The position numbers were made by a program, and so were the translations under genes. This document shows positions 60,501 to 64,000 of a DNA stretch of 64,000 nt, one piece after another. Location: the NCBI GenBank assembly GCA_026182355.1, contig JAPFBL010000541.1, positions 62,001 through 126,000 on the forward strand, given 5' to 3'. The notes beneath the pieces are model-generated. The model worked only from the letters and a program-made list of their open reading frames with translations. It was not told the origin of the DNA and did not search any database. The stretch is from Hermatobates lingyangjiaoensis (lineage: Eukaryota; Arthropoda; Insecta; Hemiptera; Hermatobatidae). The stretch's first letter is position 1, and each line of letters opens with the position of its first letter.

Positions 60501-63239
60501 TTATTTTGTTTCTACTTCACGGTCGACACTTTTCTCTATTTATGTATGCACATACGAGTTCAAAATGAAGAAAAGTAACACACAGAGCAAAGAAATACAC
60601 TTACAAACTCAAATTTTCGGGTATCCGTCTTCAGGAGAAAATTTTCCCGAAATTTTGAGTTTGTGTTTCTTTGCTCTGTGGGTTCCTCTTCAACTTTTTT
60701 TCTATAAATCTTCTCGAACGTATATACCAGAATTATTAGTAATAATGTCCGTCATACCTAGTTAAGTCATTGTAGAGCTGGACTTTACGAGGTATGACGT
60801 ACATCATTACAAATATTCTAATATTACTAACCTCAGTGGAACTAACCCCAATGACTTATAAACCAGAGTTCTAAAAACTAACTCCACAATGAATCATAAT
60901 TATTTATTGCATAGGGCTTACCTTAATCTAAAATCCAGTTTAAATTATTCTTTTATTTATGGTTCGGAGAACTAAGAGCATTCTTCAAGCTAAAATTTTT
61001 TCTTCTCTTATACTTATTTCACTAAAACTCATCTAAATCGATAAGTGGTTATAAACTTGAACAAAATTTCGCGTCATGTTATCATGTTTTAGTTTAAGAG
61101 AGACCCCTAAATTAAATTACAGACAAGATTGTGGAGCTAAATTTATCAAACACACGAAAAAAAAAAGAAGAAAACAACAAAAACTAATGAAGATTTTAGT
61201 AAAACTTAGAAATACCGTATTATTTAACAAAATGTGAGGTTAAAAAAGGGACTGTTCCTCAATTATACATATTCCCTCCATCCCTTAAAATGACTTTTTT
61301 CCTATGCGTCTAGAGTTTGCGAAAAAATCGTTTTTACGATATCAGAACAGTATATAAAGGAAACGCTTCTAAAAAATAACATTATGGTTTAATTCAGCTA
61401 TAGTACTTTCTCATAGAAAATATAAATAAAAGTAATGAACCCCACAACCAACATTAACATATATAATTAAATTTAGTTTAGCGATGAGAAATAAACCAAT
61501 AAGTCGATAGGTACAAATATTATCTCACATAATTTACAAGCAAATACAAATAAACATTCTTCTCTTGAAAGAATATTAAAAGCTAAATAAGTTTTCCTAA
61601 AACGAAATGAGACTTACATTTTTTACAGCTTGCTGTGCTTCTTCCCTGTTAGTATATGTAACGAAAGCATATCCTCTATTTGTGCCTGTTAGTGGGTCCA
61701 TCATTAATCTTAAATCCCAAATTTTGCCACTTTTTTCAAATAATAGAATGAGTTCATCTTCATATAAATCTTTAGGAATTTTACCGCAAAAAACCTGAAT
61801 ACAAAAATAATTAATTCATGATGAATTCTCTTTAAAAATAAATTATATACTAAGTACTAGAGTTGTGATACTTTAATTCAATTTCGATATAATGAAAAAA
61901 AAAAGGGGGGGATTACTTCACAGCCGTTTCCAGGGGGCGGTCCCTCCCAATTCGGTGGAGGACCTCCATACTTTCGTTGACCAGTGGTTACATCTAATGT
62001 ATATCCTGTCCTATCCAAAATGGCCTAAAACAAAATCAGTCCAAGTTAAAAATACTTTAATATTAATAACATCTATAGTAAATCAGAATCAATATTTTAC
62101 TGATTAAAAAAAAAACCGAAATACAATTACTATAAAGTTCAAAGAAAGGGGTTCTTGAGGATTTTGGTCTCAAATTTAGACCAAAAATCCTCAAGAACCC
62201 CTTCATTGAACTTTATAAATCAGTGGTCCAGAAGCTACACGAATTCAATTACTATAGTTTTTAACAATATTAACGCTGAGTTAATGTTCTCAAGGCATTA
62301 AATTTAAAATCACAAATTCTTCAATACTATGGTCGTAAAATAACCTTAACTTACTGAAGTTTAGTGGAATCATTGATTTATTTATTTGAAAGAAGTATTG
62401 TACTTTCGCCCCTTCTGTTGTACTATAGTACTCCAGTTAGCTTCAACGCCTCCAAGAAGCTCAGCACTTTTGCTAGGTCCAACGGTAAAAACTCTTCTAT
62501 GGTTTATCATTGATTTAAAAAGTAGAGTAATTCCAAAGTTATACGAACAAATATTATTTTAAGAATATTTCGTTAACAGCCTTTCCATATATGTACTAAC
62601 CAAACTTTTAGTCTAATATGTCTAAACTTTTAGACTACTTAAAAACAATTAATGGTTGACAAATTATGAAAGGCTTTTTTTTTTTAAATTCTAATATTAA
62701 ATATGTGAAATGGACCTTAATTTTTTCTTCATCAGGACCCTTTGAGGGTGCAGAAGCCTTAAGAGTCGCCCTGGAACTTGCACCAGCACTGTCTCCGCTA
62801 CCTCCACCACCTCCTCCTCCACCGCTTCGGATCTTGTTGCGGTGTGTTTTCATCAACCCACACAAGTAAGCTGACTTGTTCGATACGAATTCTAAGTCAG
62901 TTTCCAGAAAGTTATTTAATACAGCCAGAGCACCTGGGGTAGGAAATTCCTTCAAAGCGTCTAAAGCTCTAGTATCGAAATCGTCATGAGCAAGTTTACC
63001 TTGAAAATAAACAATAAAAATTAAACTCAATATATTATTATAAACTTTTGCAAATAAATCTGATTACTTACAATTAAAATAAAACATACCTGACTTATAA
63101 ATATCATCTAACTTTATAGCTACTCTTTTATCCAGTCCATACTCCAAAAGTTTTTCATAATCTTTAGTTCGCTGGGAATCGACATCATTTCCAGATTTAT
63201 CATTTTTAGCTGGAACTTCCCCGTTACCTTCTGCCATGG
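22820..63239 (-). CDS. Syncrip: SYNCRIP / hnRNP Q-R homologue (12 coding exons, 645 aa)
   Basis: RNA-binding protein of the hnRNP Q/R family, which acts in mRNA splicing, localisation, stability and translation. Coding exons on the minus strand: 63090-63237, 62716-62999, 61917-62024, 61618-61794, 58261-58396, 55972-56177, 55754-55903, 55527-55675, 52787-52893, 36554-36717, 26943-27090 and 22820-22980. All junctions have AG acceptors and GT donors and the phases chain, giving 1938 nt including the stop. Order of parts: acidic N-terminal domain (residues about 25-110), a Gly-rich linker, RRM1 (about 180-258), RRM2 (about 260-345), RRM3 (about 354-425), a basic helix, a Tyr/Gly-rich stretch, a Gly/Arg-rich stretch and a GKRK tail. 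Length agrees with the family (vertebrate hnRNP Q is about 620 aa). The ATG has a CCATGG context two bases after an acceptor, so at least one non-coding 5' exon lies upstream. Introns 9 and 10 are very long (16.1 and 9.5 kb) and full of repeats. Gene identity is secure; isoform structure at the 3' end is not. Confidence 0.95.
23640..23830. mobile_element. Repeat with family K hammerhead in (TA)n
   Basis: Begins after (TA) with the TTTATCGGGACTAGGTCAGT repeat end and includes a family K motif at 23766-23796 (minus): stem I CTC/GAG, CTGAAGA, A, GGA/TCC stem II, GAA, AATT, T. Confidence 0.55.
24240..24605 (+). mobile_element. Family J element, longest copy
   Basis: Contains a hammerhead-like relic at 24265-24308 (core CCGAAGA, 8-bp stem II GGAGAAAG/CTTTCTCC, GAA, ACGT). 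It then runs to the shared 3' end GGCGTTGAAGCTAACT, AGTATAATAGTTT and an (AAT)n tail at 24582-24598. Upstream, 24040-24240 is GC-rich and probably the same element, but with no match elsewhere in the window. Confidence 0.55.
25403..25446 (+). ncRNA. Hammerhead motif, family G (intact)
   Basis: Stem I CTTCTC/GAAAAG with one mismatch, core CTGAGGA, C, stem II GACCG/CGGTC with loop CCATTA, GAA, palindromic ATAT stem III, T at the cleavage position. Confidence 0.63.
25591..25634 (+). ncRNA. Hammerhead motif, family G (second copy)
   Basis: As 25403-25446 with stem II reduced to GACC/GGTC. All core bases kept. Confidence 0.6.
26213..26540. mobile_element. Family L palindrome with non-canonical hammerhead-like core
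   Basis: Arms of about 155 bp, nearly perfect, centre 26371-26387. Each arm has stem I GCC/GGC, a 6-bp stem II GATTTT/AAAATC with loop GAAT, GAA, ACGT, C, but TATGAAAAA in place of CTGANGA. The same substitution occurs at 26030-26080 and 13690-13730, so it is a family trait. Confidence 0.6.
26720..26925. mobile_element. Family F-like palindrome next to exon 11
   Basis: Arms meet at about 26828-26838. The left arm has a hammerhead relic at 26754-26788 (minus): stem I GCTCT/AGAGC of 5 bp, core CTGATGG instead of CTGATGA, GAA, AGGCCT. The right arm is rearranged. (TA)n flanks on both sides; the right flank ends about 15 bp from the exon 11 donor. Confidence 0.6.
26943..27090 (-). CDS. Syncrip: SYNCRIP coding exon 11 (Gly/Arg/Ala-rich, RGG-like)
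   Basis: A very GC-rich island in AT-rich surroundings, encoding [20 protein letters not shown] and further Arg/Gln/Ala repeats, the counterpart of the RGG box in hnRNP Q/R. Phase 0 in, phase 1 out. Only this frame joins the final exon without a stop. Its donor lies about 25 bp from a (TA)n-flanked hairpin element. Confidence 0.9.
27742..29035. repeat. 39-bp minisatellite in 78-bp higher-order units
   Basis: About 33 tandem copies of a 39-bp unit (GATCTACACGGCACACCGGA plus TAATCTCTTACACACTATT). Two variants alternate, one with CATGATCTACACGGC and one with GACAGTCTACATGGC, making a 78-bp dimer. Diverged units extend left to about 27560. Because 39 is divisible by three, long open frames run through it, but they are not genes. 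Confidence 0.9.
30360..30790. mobile_element. Family B inverted pair and adjoining repeat fragment
   Basis: 30535-30790: two head-to-head family B arms. The right arm keeps a near-complete hammerhead (30682-30725, stem I GACT/AGTC, core CTGACGA, but AAA instead of GAA). The left arm core is broken. 30360-30500 is a (TA)-flanked hairpin of the TTTATCGG/GGTCAGTTCTT repeat end. Confidence 0.5.
32230..32515. repeat. 35-bp minisatellite, about 8 copies
   Basis: Unit TTACCTATCTTAGTAATGTA plus TTCACAATTGAAATG, with two shortened copies in the middle. Intronic. Confidence 0.85.
33224..33259 (-). ncRNA. Hammerhead motif, family F
   Basis: Core CTGATGA, T, short stem II, GAA, palindromic AGGCCT stem III. 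Stem I GCTCT with AGATA pairs over three positions. Confidence 0.58.
33292..33411 (-). pseudogene. C-terminal ORF fragment of family F
   Basis: Forty codons, [20 protein letters not shown] and then [19 protein letters not shown] with a TAA stop. The last part is shared with the arms at 19.8 kb. Probably the C-terminus of a Penelope-like polyprotein (inference); no domain can be recognised. Confidence 0.45.
33418..33556. repeat. Short inverted repeat between two elements
   Basis: Arms 33418-33476 and 33499-33556, nearly perfect, containing GAAAGTGCACTCATAAAGAA. It bridges the family F arm on its left and the family E palindrome on its right. Confidence 0.6.
33556..33732 (-). pseudogene. Family E ORF, N-terminal fragment (inverted partner)
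   Basis: Starts [20 protein letters not shown] and ends [17 protein letters not shown] at the (TA) junction. Basic and lysine-rich, as expected of the N-terminal region of a retroelement polyprotein. No known domain can be named from this fragment. Confidence 0.5.
33766..33801 (-). ncRNA. Hammerhead motif, family E (intact, opposite arm)
   Basis: Inverted copy of 34172-34207 with every paired position kept. The ORF start follows at 33732. Confidence 0.68.
34172..34207 (+). ncRNA. Hammerhead motif, family E (intact)
   Basis: Stem I ACC/GGT, core CTGAGGA, T, stem II GGTC/GACC with loop AATGAG, GAA, palindromic ACGT stem III, T at the cleavage position. The ORF start follows at 34241. Confidence 0.68.
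34241..34378 (+). pseudogene. Family E ORF, N-terminal fragment
   Basis: Starts [20 protein letters not shown] and runs through [10 protein letters not shown], then turns into (TA)n. This is slightly shorter than its inverted partner, which continues to LLPSYTNI. Confidence 0.5.
34992..35054 (-). CDS. Candidate 63-nt cassette exon of SYNCRIP
   Basis: A 63-nt segment bounded by CTATAG and GTTTGT, more GC-rich than the surrounding intron, lying between exons 10 and 11. Its length is a multiple of three, so it can be included or skipped without changing the downstream frame. Entered in phase 0 from exon 10 it encodes [19 protein letters not shown]. Spliced from exon 9 in phase 1 it would read [19 protein letters not shown], but that would not rejoin exon 11 in frame. 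Not confirmed by any known homologue that I recognise. Confidence 0.4.
35560..36553 (-). other. GC-richer block next to exon 10, possible alternative 3' end
   Basis: Downstream of exon 10 (minus sense) the base composition stays unlike the AT-rich introns to about 35.58 kb. It includes a (CT)n tract (36477-36497) and a 22-base T run at 36279-36300. Reading through the exon 10 donor stays open to about 36320. This could be an alternative last exon with 3' UTR, or merely conserved intronic regulatory sequence. Confidence 0.35.
36554..36717 (-). CDS. Syncrip: SYNCRIP coding exon 10 (Tyr/Asp/Gly-rich)
   Basis: Encodes a low-complexity Tyr-rich stretch ([20 protein letters not shown]) that matches the equivalent hnRNP Q region in pattern, then a Ser/Pro/Arg tail ending RQPPP. 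Acceptor at 36718-36719; donor GTGGGA at 36553-36548 is weak. Reading through that donor stays open to about 36320, so a retained-intron terminus is possible. Confidence 0.88.
39143..39178 (-). ncRNA. Hammerhead motif, family H (intact)
   Basis: Stem I ATTC/GAAT, core CTGATGA, C, stem II GAAC/GTTC with loop AACA, GAA, palindromic ATAT stem III, T at the cleavage position. A family distinct from the others. It is a single arm, with (TA) tracts at 39072-39085 and 39241-39250. Confidence 0.62.
39240..39560. mobile_element. Family A partial inverted element in (TA)n
   Basis: Left arm carries the family end AAATACGATCCAAAACGGAC and a decayed hammerhead (39341-39374, core CTTAAGA). The right arm is shortened with a small tandem rearrangement (TTAGAGACTGTA repeated). 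Flanked by (TA)n. Confidence 0.55.
39905..40030 (+). pseudogene. N-terminal ORF fragment of a Penelope-like family, ending at (TA)n
   Basis: Open frame: [20 protein letters not shown], then [17 protein letters not shown], after which the sequence becomes (TA)n. Another family encodes the same motif ([17 protein letters not shown], 33.56 kb) with the same junction. An inverted, frame-disrupted copy lies at 39772-39870. No catalytic domain is present. Confidence 0.5.
40105..40138 (-). ncRNA. Hammerhead motif, family A (intact, opposite arm)
   Basis: Inverted counterpart of 40321-40354 with identical core, stem I, stem II and stem III. Confidence 0.65.
40321..40354 (+). ncRNA. Hammerhead motif, family A (intact)
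   Basis: Stem I TCTC/GAGA (40321-40324 with 40351-40354), core CTGAAGA, C, stem II GGTT/AACC with a 2-nt loop, GAA, palindromic AATT stem III, A at the cleavage position. Fits the minimal type I hammerhead of Penelope-like elements. Confidence 0.65.
40484..41068. mobile_element. Possible pogo-like MITE
   Basis: Left end region CACCCAACGTCGTTAA and right end region AACGACGTTGGCC are inverted relatives. Both continue into sequence with TTAAGTCGAAA or TTAACTCGAAA, as in mariner/pogo MITEs. Exact termini and a TA duplication cannot be fixed. Confidence 0.4.
43715..44140. mobile_element. Family I palindrome with two hammerhead-like cores
   Basis: Minus copy at 43772-43797: CTGAAGA, T, perfect 6-bp stem II GAACAC/GTGTTC with loop GAA, then GAA. 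Plus copy at 44056-44081: CTGACGA, T, GAACA/TGTTC, GAA. Centre near 43928. Cleavage-side sequences are altered (ACGG, ACTT), so these copies are probably inactive. Confidence 0.55.
44205..44335 (+). repeat. Dispersed family J, 3' end
   Basis: Same 3' end as 24460-24600: GGCGTTGAAGCTAACT, then AGTATAATAGTT and a tail of AATAAATAAAT. The variable tail suggests a reverse-transcribed element. Confidence 0.65.
44640..44765 (+). mobile_element. SINE 3' fragment
   Basis: Matches the tRNA-unrelated body of the SINE at 54788-55187 (ACTCACCCATTACTAAAA and the following 110 bp). The tRNA-like head is missing, as expected for a 5'-truncated copy. Confidence 0.6.
44815..45080 (-). repeat. Dispersed repeat R2, 3' portion
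   Basis: Copy of the right-hand part of R2 (compare 4800-5060). On the minus strand it is open and encodes [20 protein letters not shown] and onwards; the same peptide can be read, less well, at 4800-4935. Family unknown. Confidence 0.6.
45490..45800. mobile_element. Possible decayed hAT element
   Basis: Left end GTGGTTCTTAAACAC and right end GGTTAAGAACCTCTCCTG are inverted relatives of the hAT terminus seen cleanly at 14241. No target-site duplication can be read, so the call is tentative. Confidence 0.35.
49579..52281. mobile_element. Tigger/pogo-like (Tc1-mariner superfamily) relic, 2.7 kb
   Basis: Left terminus CAGTAATCCCTCGATCATCG at 49579; right terminus is its inverted counterpart (CGATAATCGAGGTATTACTG) ending at 52281, with a TA on each outer side. 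Interior sequence near the right end is rich in GCGATAA motifs, as seen in this class. No intact transposase remains. It has been a target for later insertions: family G/B fragments at 49720-50230 and a family I palindrome at 51558-51838. Confidence 0.75.
51558..51838. mobile_element. Family I palindrome nested in the Tigger relic
   Basis: Arms with hammerhead-like cores at 51605-51636 (minus: CTGATGA, T, GAA..TTC stem II, GAA, ACGCGT) and 51748-51776 (plus, slightly decayed). The central arms include a long perfect stretch around GTCCTCTACTGCTCC. Outer ends read ATTAAAGTCTCTAAAT and its inverse. Confidence 0.6.
52787..52893 (-). CDS. Syncrip: SYNCRIP coding exon 9 (Ser/Gly/Arg-rich linker)
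   Basis: A 107-nt exon encoding a Ser/Gly/Met-rich linker with short Arg-Gly repeats ([15 protein letters not shown]). It has a GTAAGT consensus donor and phases compatible with exons 8 and 10. It opens the 16-kb intron. Sequence conservation is low, so support rests on splice sites, phase and composition. Confidence 0.85.
54348..54700. mobile_element. Family I inverted pair with hammerhead-like cores
   Basis: Head-to-head arms of about 150 bp. The left motif (minus, 54379-54410) has CTGAGGA, A, a perfect 6-bp stem II GAACAC/GTGTTC with loop TAC, GAA and palindromic ACGCGT. The right copy (plus, 54611-54642) has AAA in place of GAA. Stem I is poor in this family. The right side continues into an open peptide with KYHIITDCT. 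Confidence 0.55.
54788..55187 (+). mobile_element. tRNA-derived SINE
   Basis: The first 80 bp fold as a tRNA-like head: A box TAGCTCGGTGGTTAA at 54799-54813, B box GGAGTTGGATACCC at 54840-54853, and an acceptor-like CCAGG/CCTGG pairing. A tRNA-unrelated body follows; its 3' end (ACTCGCCCATTACTAAAA) recurs at 44640-44765. Near-identical flanks TCTATACATTATA (54772) and TCTATATACATTATA (55188) look like a target-site duplication. It has jumped into a family I element. Confidence 0.75.
55527..55675 (-). CDS. Syncrip: SYNCRIP coding exon 8 (end of RRM3, basic helix)
   Basis: Completes RRM3 ([20 protein letters not shown]) and continues into the conserved basic segment [17 protein letters not shown] with a Met/Gln run. 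Ends in phase 2 at a GTTAGT donor. In flies and vertebrates, alternative C-termini start around here. Confidence 0.95.
55754..55903 (-). CDS. Syncrip: SYNCRIP coding exon 7 (RRM3, first part)
   Basis: A 50-codon, phase 0 exon with RRM3 RNP2 (VLYVRNL) and RNP1 (KDYAFVHF). Its neighbours are separated by very short introns of 68 and 78 bp, in contrast with the multi-kilobase introns elsewhere in the gene. Confidence 0.96.
55972..56177 (-). CDS. Syncrip: SYNCRIP coding exon 6 (RRM2)
   Basis: Contains RRM2 RNP1 (NRGFCFLEY) after the YSSPDDKKK loop, then [20 protein letters not shown], which is nearly identical to Drosophila Syp. This is the strongest single indication of an arthropod-like host. 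Ends in phase 0 at a GTATGT donor. Confidence 0.96.
56547..56589 (+). ncRNA. Hammerhead-like motif, family B (second copy)
   Basis: Same layout as 60399-60441: GACT, CTGACGA, A, stem II with wobble pairs, GAA, AGATCT, T. Stem I has one mismatch (GACT with AATC). Sits after a (TA)n tract in intron 5 and just after a truncated left flank, so only one arm is present. Confidence 0.5.
57130..57430 (-). repeat. Dispersed repeat R2, partial copy
   Basis: Diverged copy of the repeat at 4305-5060, 13968-15400 and 44815-45080. The shared core is the segment around GGCCCATTTT (57249-57258), followed by the CACCCA-rich end. On the minus strand all copies can be read as similar peptide (ENGPYIVD here). 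Confidence 0.5.
58261..58396 (-). CDS. Syncrip: SYNCRIP coding exon 5 (end of RRM1, start of RRM2)
   Basis: Finishes RRM1 ([17 protein letters not shown]) and starts RRM2 with RNP2 LFVGNIP and the [12 protein letters not shown] helix. Phase 0 in, phase 1 out. It is isolated by introns of 3.2 and 2.1 kb. Confidence 0.95.
60280..60500. mobile_element. Family B inverted element (Penelope-like derivative)
   Basis: Two head-to-head copies, each with the shared segment ATGATCAAACCACAATATGA at its outer end, an inner hammerhead motif and (TA)n outside. The same organisation occurs at 30535-30790. No protein domain is present. Confidence 0.5.
60399..60441 (+). ncRNA. Hammerhead-like motif, family B
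   Basis: Stem I GACT/AGTC (60399-60402 with 60438-60441), core CTGACGA, one unpaired A, a stem II hairpin GACC..GGTT, GAA, palindromic AGATCT as stem III, T at the cleavage position. The repeat continues left as a diverged inverted copy from about 60290 and ends on the right at a (TA)n tract (about 60477-60495). Confidence 0.6.
60608..60637 (-). ncRNA. Hammerhead-like motif, family K
   Basis: Read on the minus strand: stem I CTC/GAG, core CTGAAGA, one unpaired base, a short GG..CC stem II, GAA, self-complementary AATT as stem III, T at the cleavage position. Matches the copy at 23766-23796. Lies in a short (TA)n-flanked repeat in intron 4. Confidence 0.5.
61618..61794 (-). CDS. Syncrip: SYNCRIP coding exon 4 (most of RRM1)
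   Basis: A 59-codon exon in phase 0. It holds RNP2 of RRM1 (VFCGKI) and RNP1 (RGYAFVTY), separated by the invariant [12 protein letters not shown] strand-loop. It has a GTAAGT consensus donor and a TATTCAG acceptor. Confidence 0.96.
61917..62024 (-). CDS. Syncrip: SYNCRIP coding exon 3 (pre-RRM1 segment)
   Basis: A 36-codon exon in phase 0. It carries the highly conserved [22 protein letters not shown] segment found just ahead of RRM1 in every hnRNP Q/R protein, followed by a Pro/Gly stretch and the first residues of RRM1 (GCE). Clean TTTTAG acceptor and GTAATC donor. Confidence 0.94.
62124..62256. mobile_element. Short hairpin insertion with 11-bp flanking repeats
   Basis: In intron 2. Arms at 62131-62170 and 62177-62218 are almost perfectly complementary around a 6-nt loop. 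The flanks carry the direct repeat CAATTACTATA at 62124-62134 and 62246-62256, which looks like a target-site duplication. Small hairpin MITE or precursor-like hairpin; family unknown. Confidence 0.55.
62398..62507 (-). repeat. Dispersed family J, 3' end fragment
   Basis: Shares a segment containing GAGGCGTTGAAGCTAACT with 24460-24560 and 44230-44300. In this orientation the repeat reads on the minus strand. The plus-strand copies end in AAT-type tails, pointing to a retroelement 3' end of unknown class. Confidence 0.65.
62716..62999 (-). CDS. Syncrip: SYNCRIP coding exon 2 (acidic domain, poly-Gly linker)
   Basis: Encodes the rest of the N-terminal domain, with the family signature [19 protein letters not shown] and the [14 protein letters not shown] helix. 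A run of eight glycines and a Ser/Ala-rich linker follow, ending in DEEKIK as in other hnRNP Q/R proteins. The donor is a weak GTCCAT. Phase 1 in, phase 0 out. Confidence 0.93.
63090..63239 (-). CDS. Syncrip: SYNCRIP coding exon 1 (start codon, N-terminal acidic domain)
   Basis: The ATG is at 63237-63235. It begins [16 protein letters not shown] and runs into the start of the acidic N-terminal domain ([20 protein letters not shown]). The exon opens two bases before the ATG at an acceptor preceded by a T-rich tract, so the 5' UTR is split. It ends in phase 1 at a GTATGT donor. The next intron is only 90 bp. Confidence 0.93.
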
Positions 63240-64000
63240 CTGAAAATCAGAAAAAAATAGCAATTGAATCTAGCTAATAATTGAAAAGCTAAGATAACAA
63301 AATTTATCTTTCAAAATGTTTGTCCTAGAAGTAACATAACACCTGTTCCTATAACATTTGAAATCTGACGGTCATACAGAGGTCCAAAAGCTCTTACTTC
63401 CAAAATAAATTGTGACACAAGTTTAATAGTACTGCATATAAGTAGCCGAAATGGTACTGTCTAAACTTAAAATGAAATTCACTAATTTTTAAAAGTAATT
63501 TAAACGGCGAAAAACGAAGTTCGTTTTTAACGTAGTCTTTTAGAACACGGGAAGGTTACATTCTACTTGTTACAGGCTTACGAACAGATAATACCTAACT
63601 AGTTTTAACTATATATACATTTAAAAAACCTGCTTATGCCATTACTTTACCAAAAATAACATAGTAAAACATCTATATTAACTAACTAGAAAAGATATTT
63701 AAAACAATACTCAATTTCTCGATCTATTACACTATCACATCCATTGAAAAACAAAAAACTCTACAGGTGTTTTACTGGAATTGAAAATGATAGAAATGAA
63801 AGTGATTCCTAAACATTCTTATAACAGGCATTGTAACCTCACAATTTAGATTAATCAACTAAAAATATTTCCTCACCAACTAATTTACTTAACCATTAAA
63901 AAACAACAGAAGGGTTAGTTTTTATTTGATGTATTTTCATAAACGCATTAATGATAGACATATAAACAAGATTTAAACAAGTTCACGTTCACAGAAACTA
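63240..64000. other. SYNCRIP upstream intron, no other feature seen
   Basis: AT-rich sequence directly upstream of coding exon 1. The T-rich tract and AG ahead of the exon show that this is intron. I see no repeat family shared with the rest of the window and no promoter I could defend. Confidence 0.6.

Larger units (their letters stand above)
58397..61617. other. SYNCRIP intron 4
   Basis: A 3.2-kb intron. Apart from the family B and K elements it holds a degenerate family A copy near 59505-59545 (core CTGATGA with stem I TCTC/GAGA but AAA in place of GAA). The rest is AT-rich with nothing recognisable. Confidence 0.7.

Overview
This is a eukaryotic, AT-rich, repeat-laden window from an invertebrate, most likely an arthropod and possibly a chelicerate (inference). 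The one cellular gene I can establish lies on the minus strand from about 63.24 kb down to 22.82 kb. It is a SYNCRIP / hnRNP Q-R orthologue (Drosophila Syp) in twelve coding exons. The exon phases chain without a break into a 645-residue protein: N-terminal acidic domain, three RRMs, a Tyr/Gly-rich stretch, an RGG-like stretch and a basic C-terminal tail. RRM2, RRM3 and the [20 protein letters not shown] segment match arthropod Syp closely. The start codon sits 2 bp inside an exon that has its own splice acceptor, so the promoter and 5' leader lie beyond the right edge.

Layout: 1-20 kb is gene-poor sequence downstream of SYNCRIP, filled with repeats. These include a dispersed family with a nested hAT element (14.24-15.08 kb), three serial hairpins in (TA)n (12.5-13.4 kb) and a 1.6-kb palindrome (18.0-19.7 kb). 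A 69-bp minisatellite follows at 20.17-21.0 kb. The last exon and probable 3' UTR occupy about 22.1-23.0 kb. Introns then dominate. The intron between exons 10 and 11 carries a 39-bp minisatellite (27.74-29.03 kb) and a large inverted pair (33.5-34.4 kb). The 16-kb intron between exons 9 and 10 carries more palindromes, a tRNA-SINE tail, a decayed hAT and a 2.7-kb Tigger/pogo-type element (49.58-52.28 kb). Exons 1-8 lie in 55.5-63.2 kb.

The most notable content is not the gene. At least ten unrelated short repeat families scattered through the window each contain a motif that fits a type I hammerhead ribozyme. It reads: short stem I, CTGANGA, one unpaired base, stem II hairpin, GAA, a self-complementary loopless stem III, H, stem I'. 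Stem I sequences differ between families while base pairing is kept. Around these motifs, in the expected order, are the end of an open reading frame with its stop, the ribozyme, an ORF start, and then an abrupt junction with a (TA)n microsatellite. In several families the junction falls straight after the same encoded motif, (N/K)E-x-LLP-x-YTNI. The elements often stand as head-to-head pairs, giving long hairpins flanked by (TA)n. This matches what is known of Penelope-like retroelements, whose pseudo-LTRs carry minimal hammerheads and may be inverted. I see no reverse transcriptase or GIY-YIG endonuclease in the window, so these look like body-less, non-autonomous derivatives.
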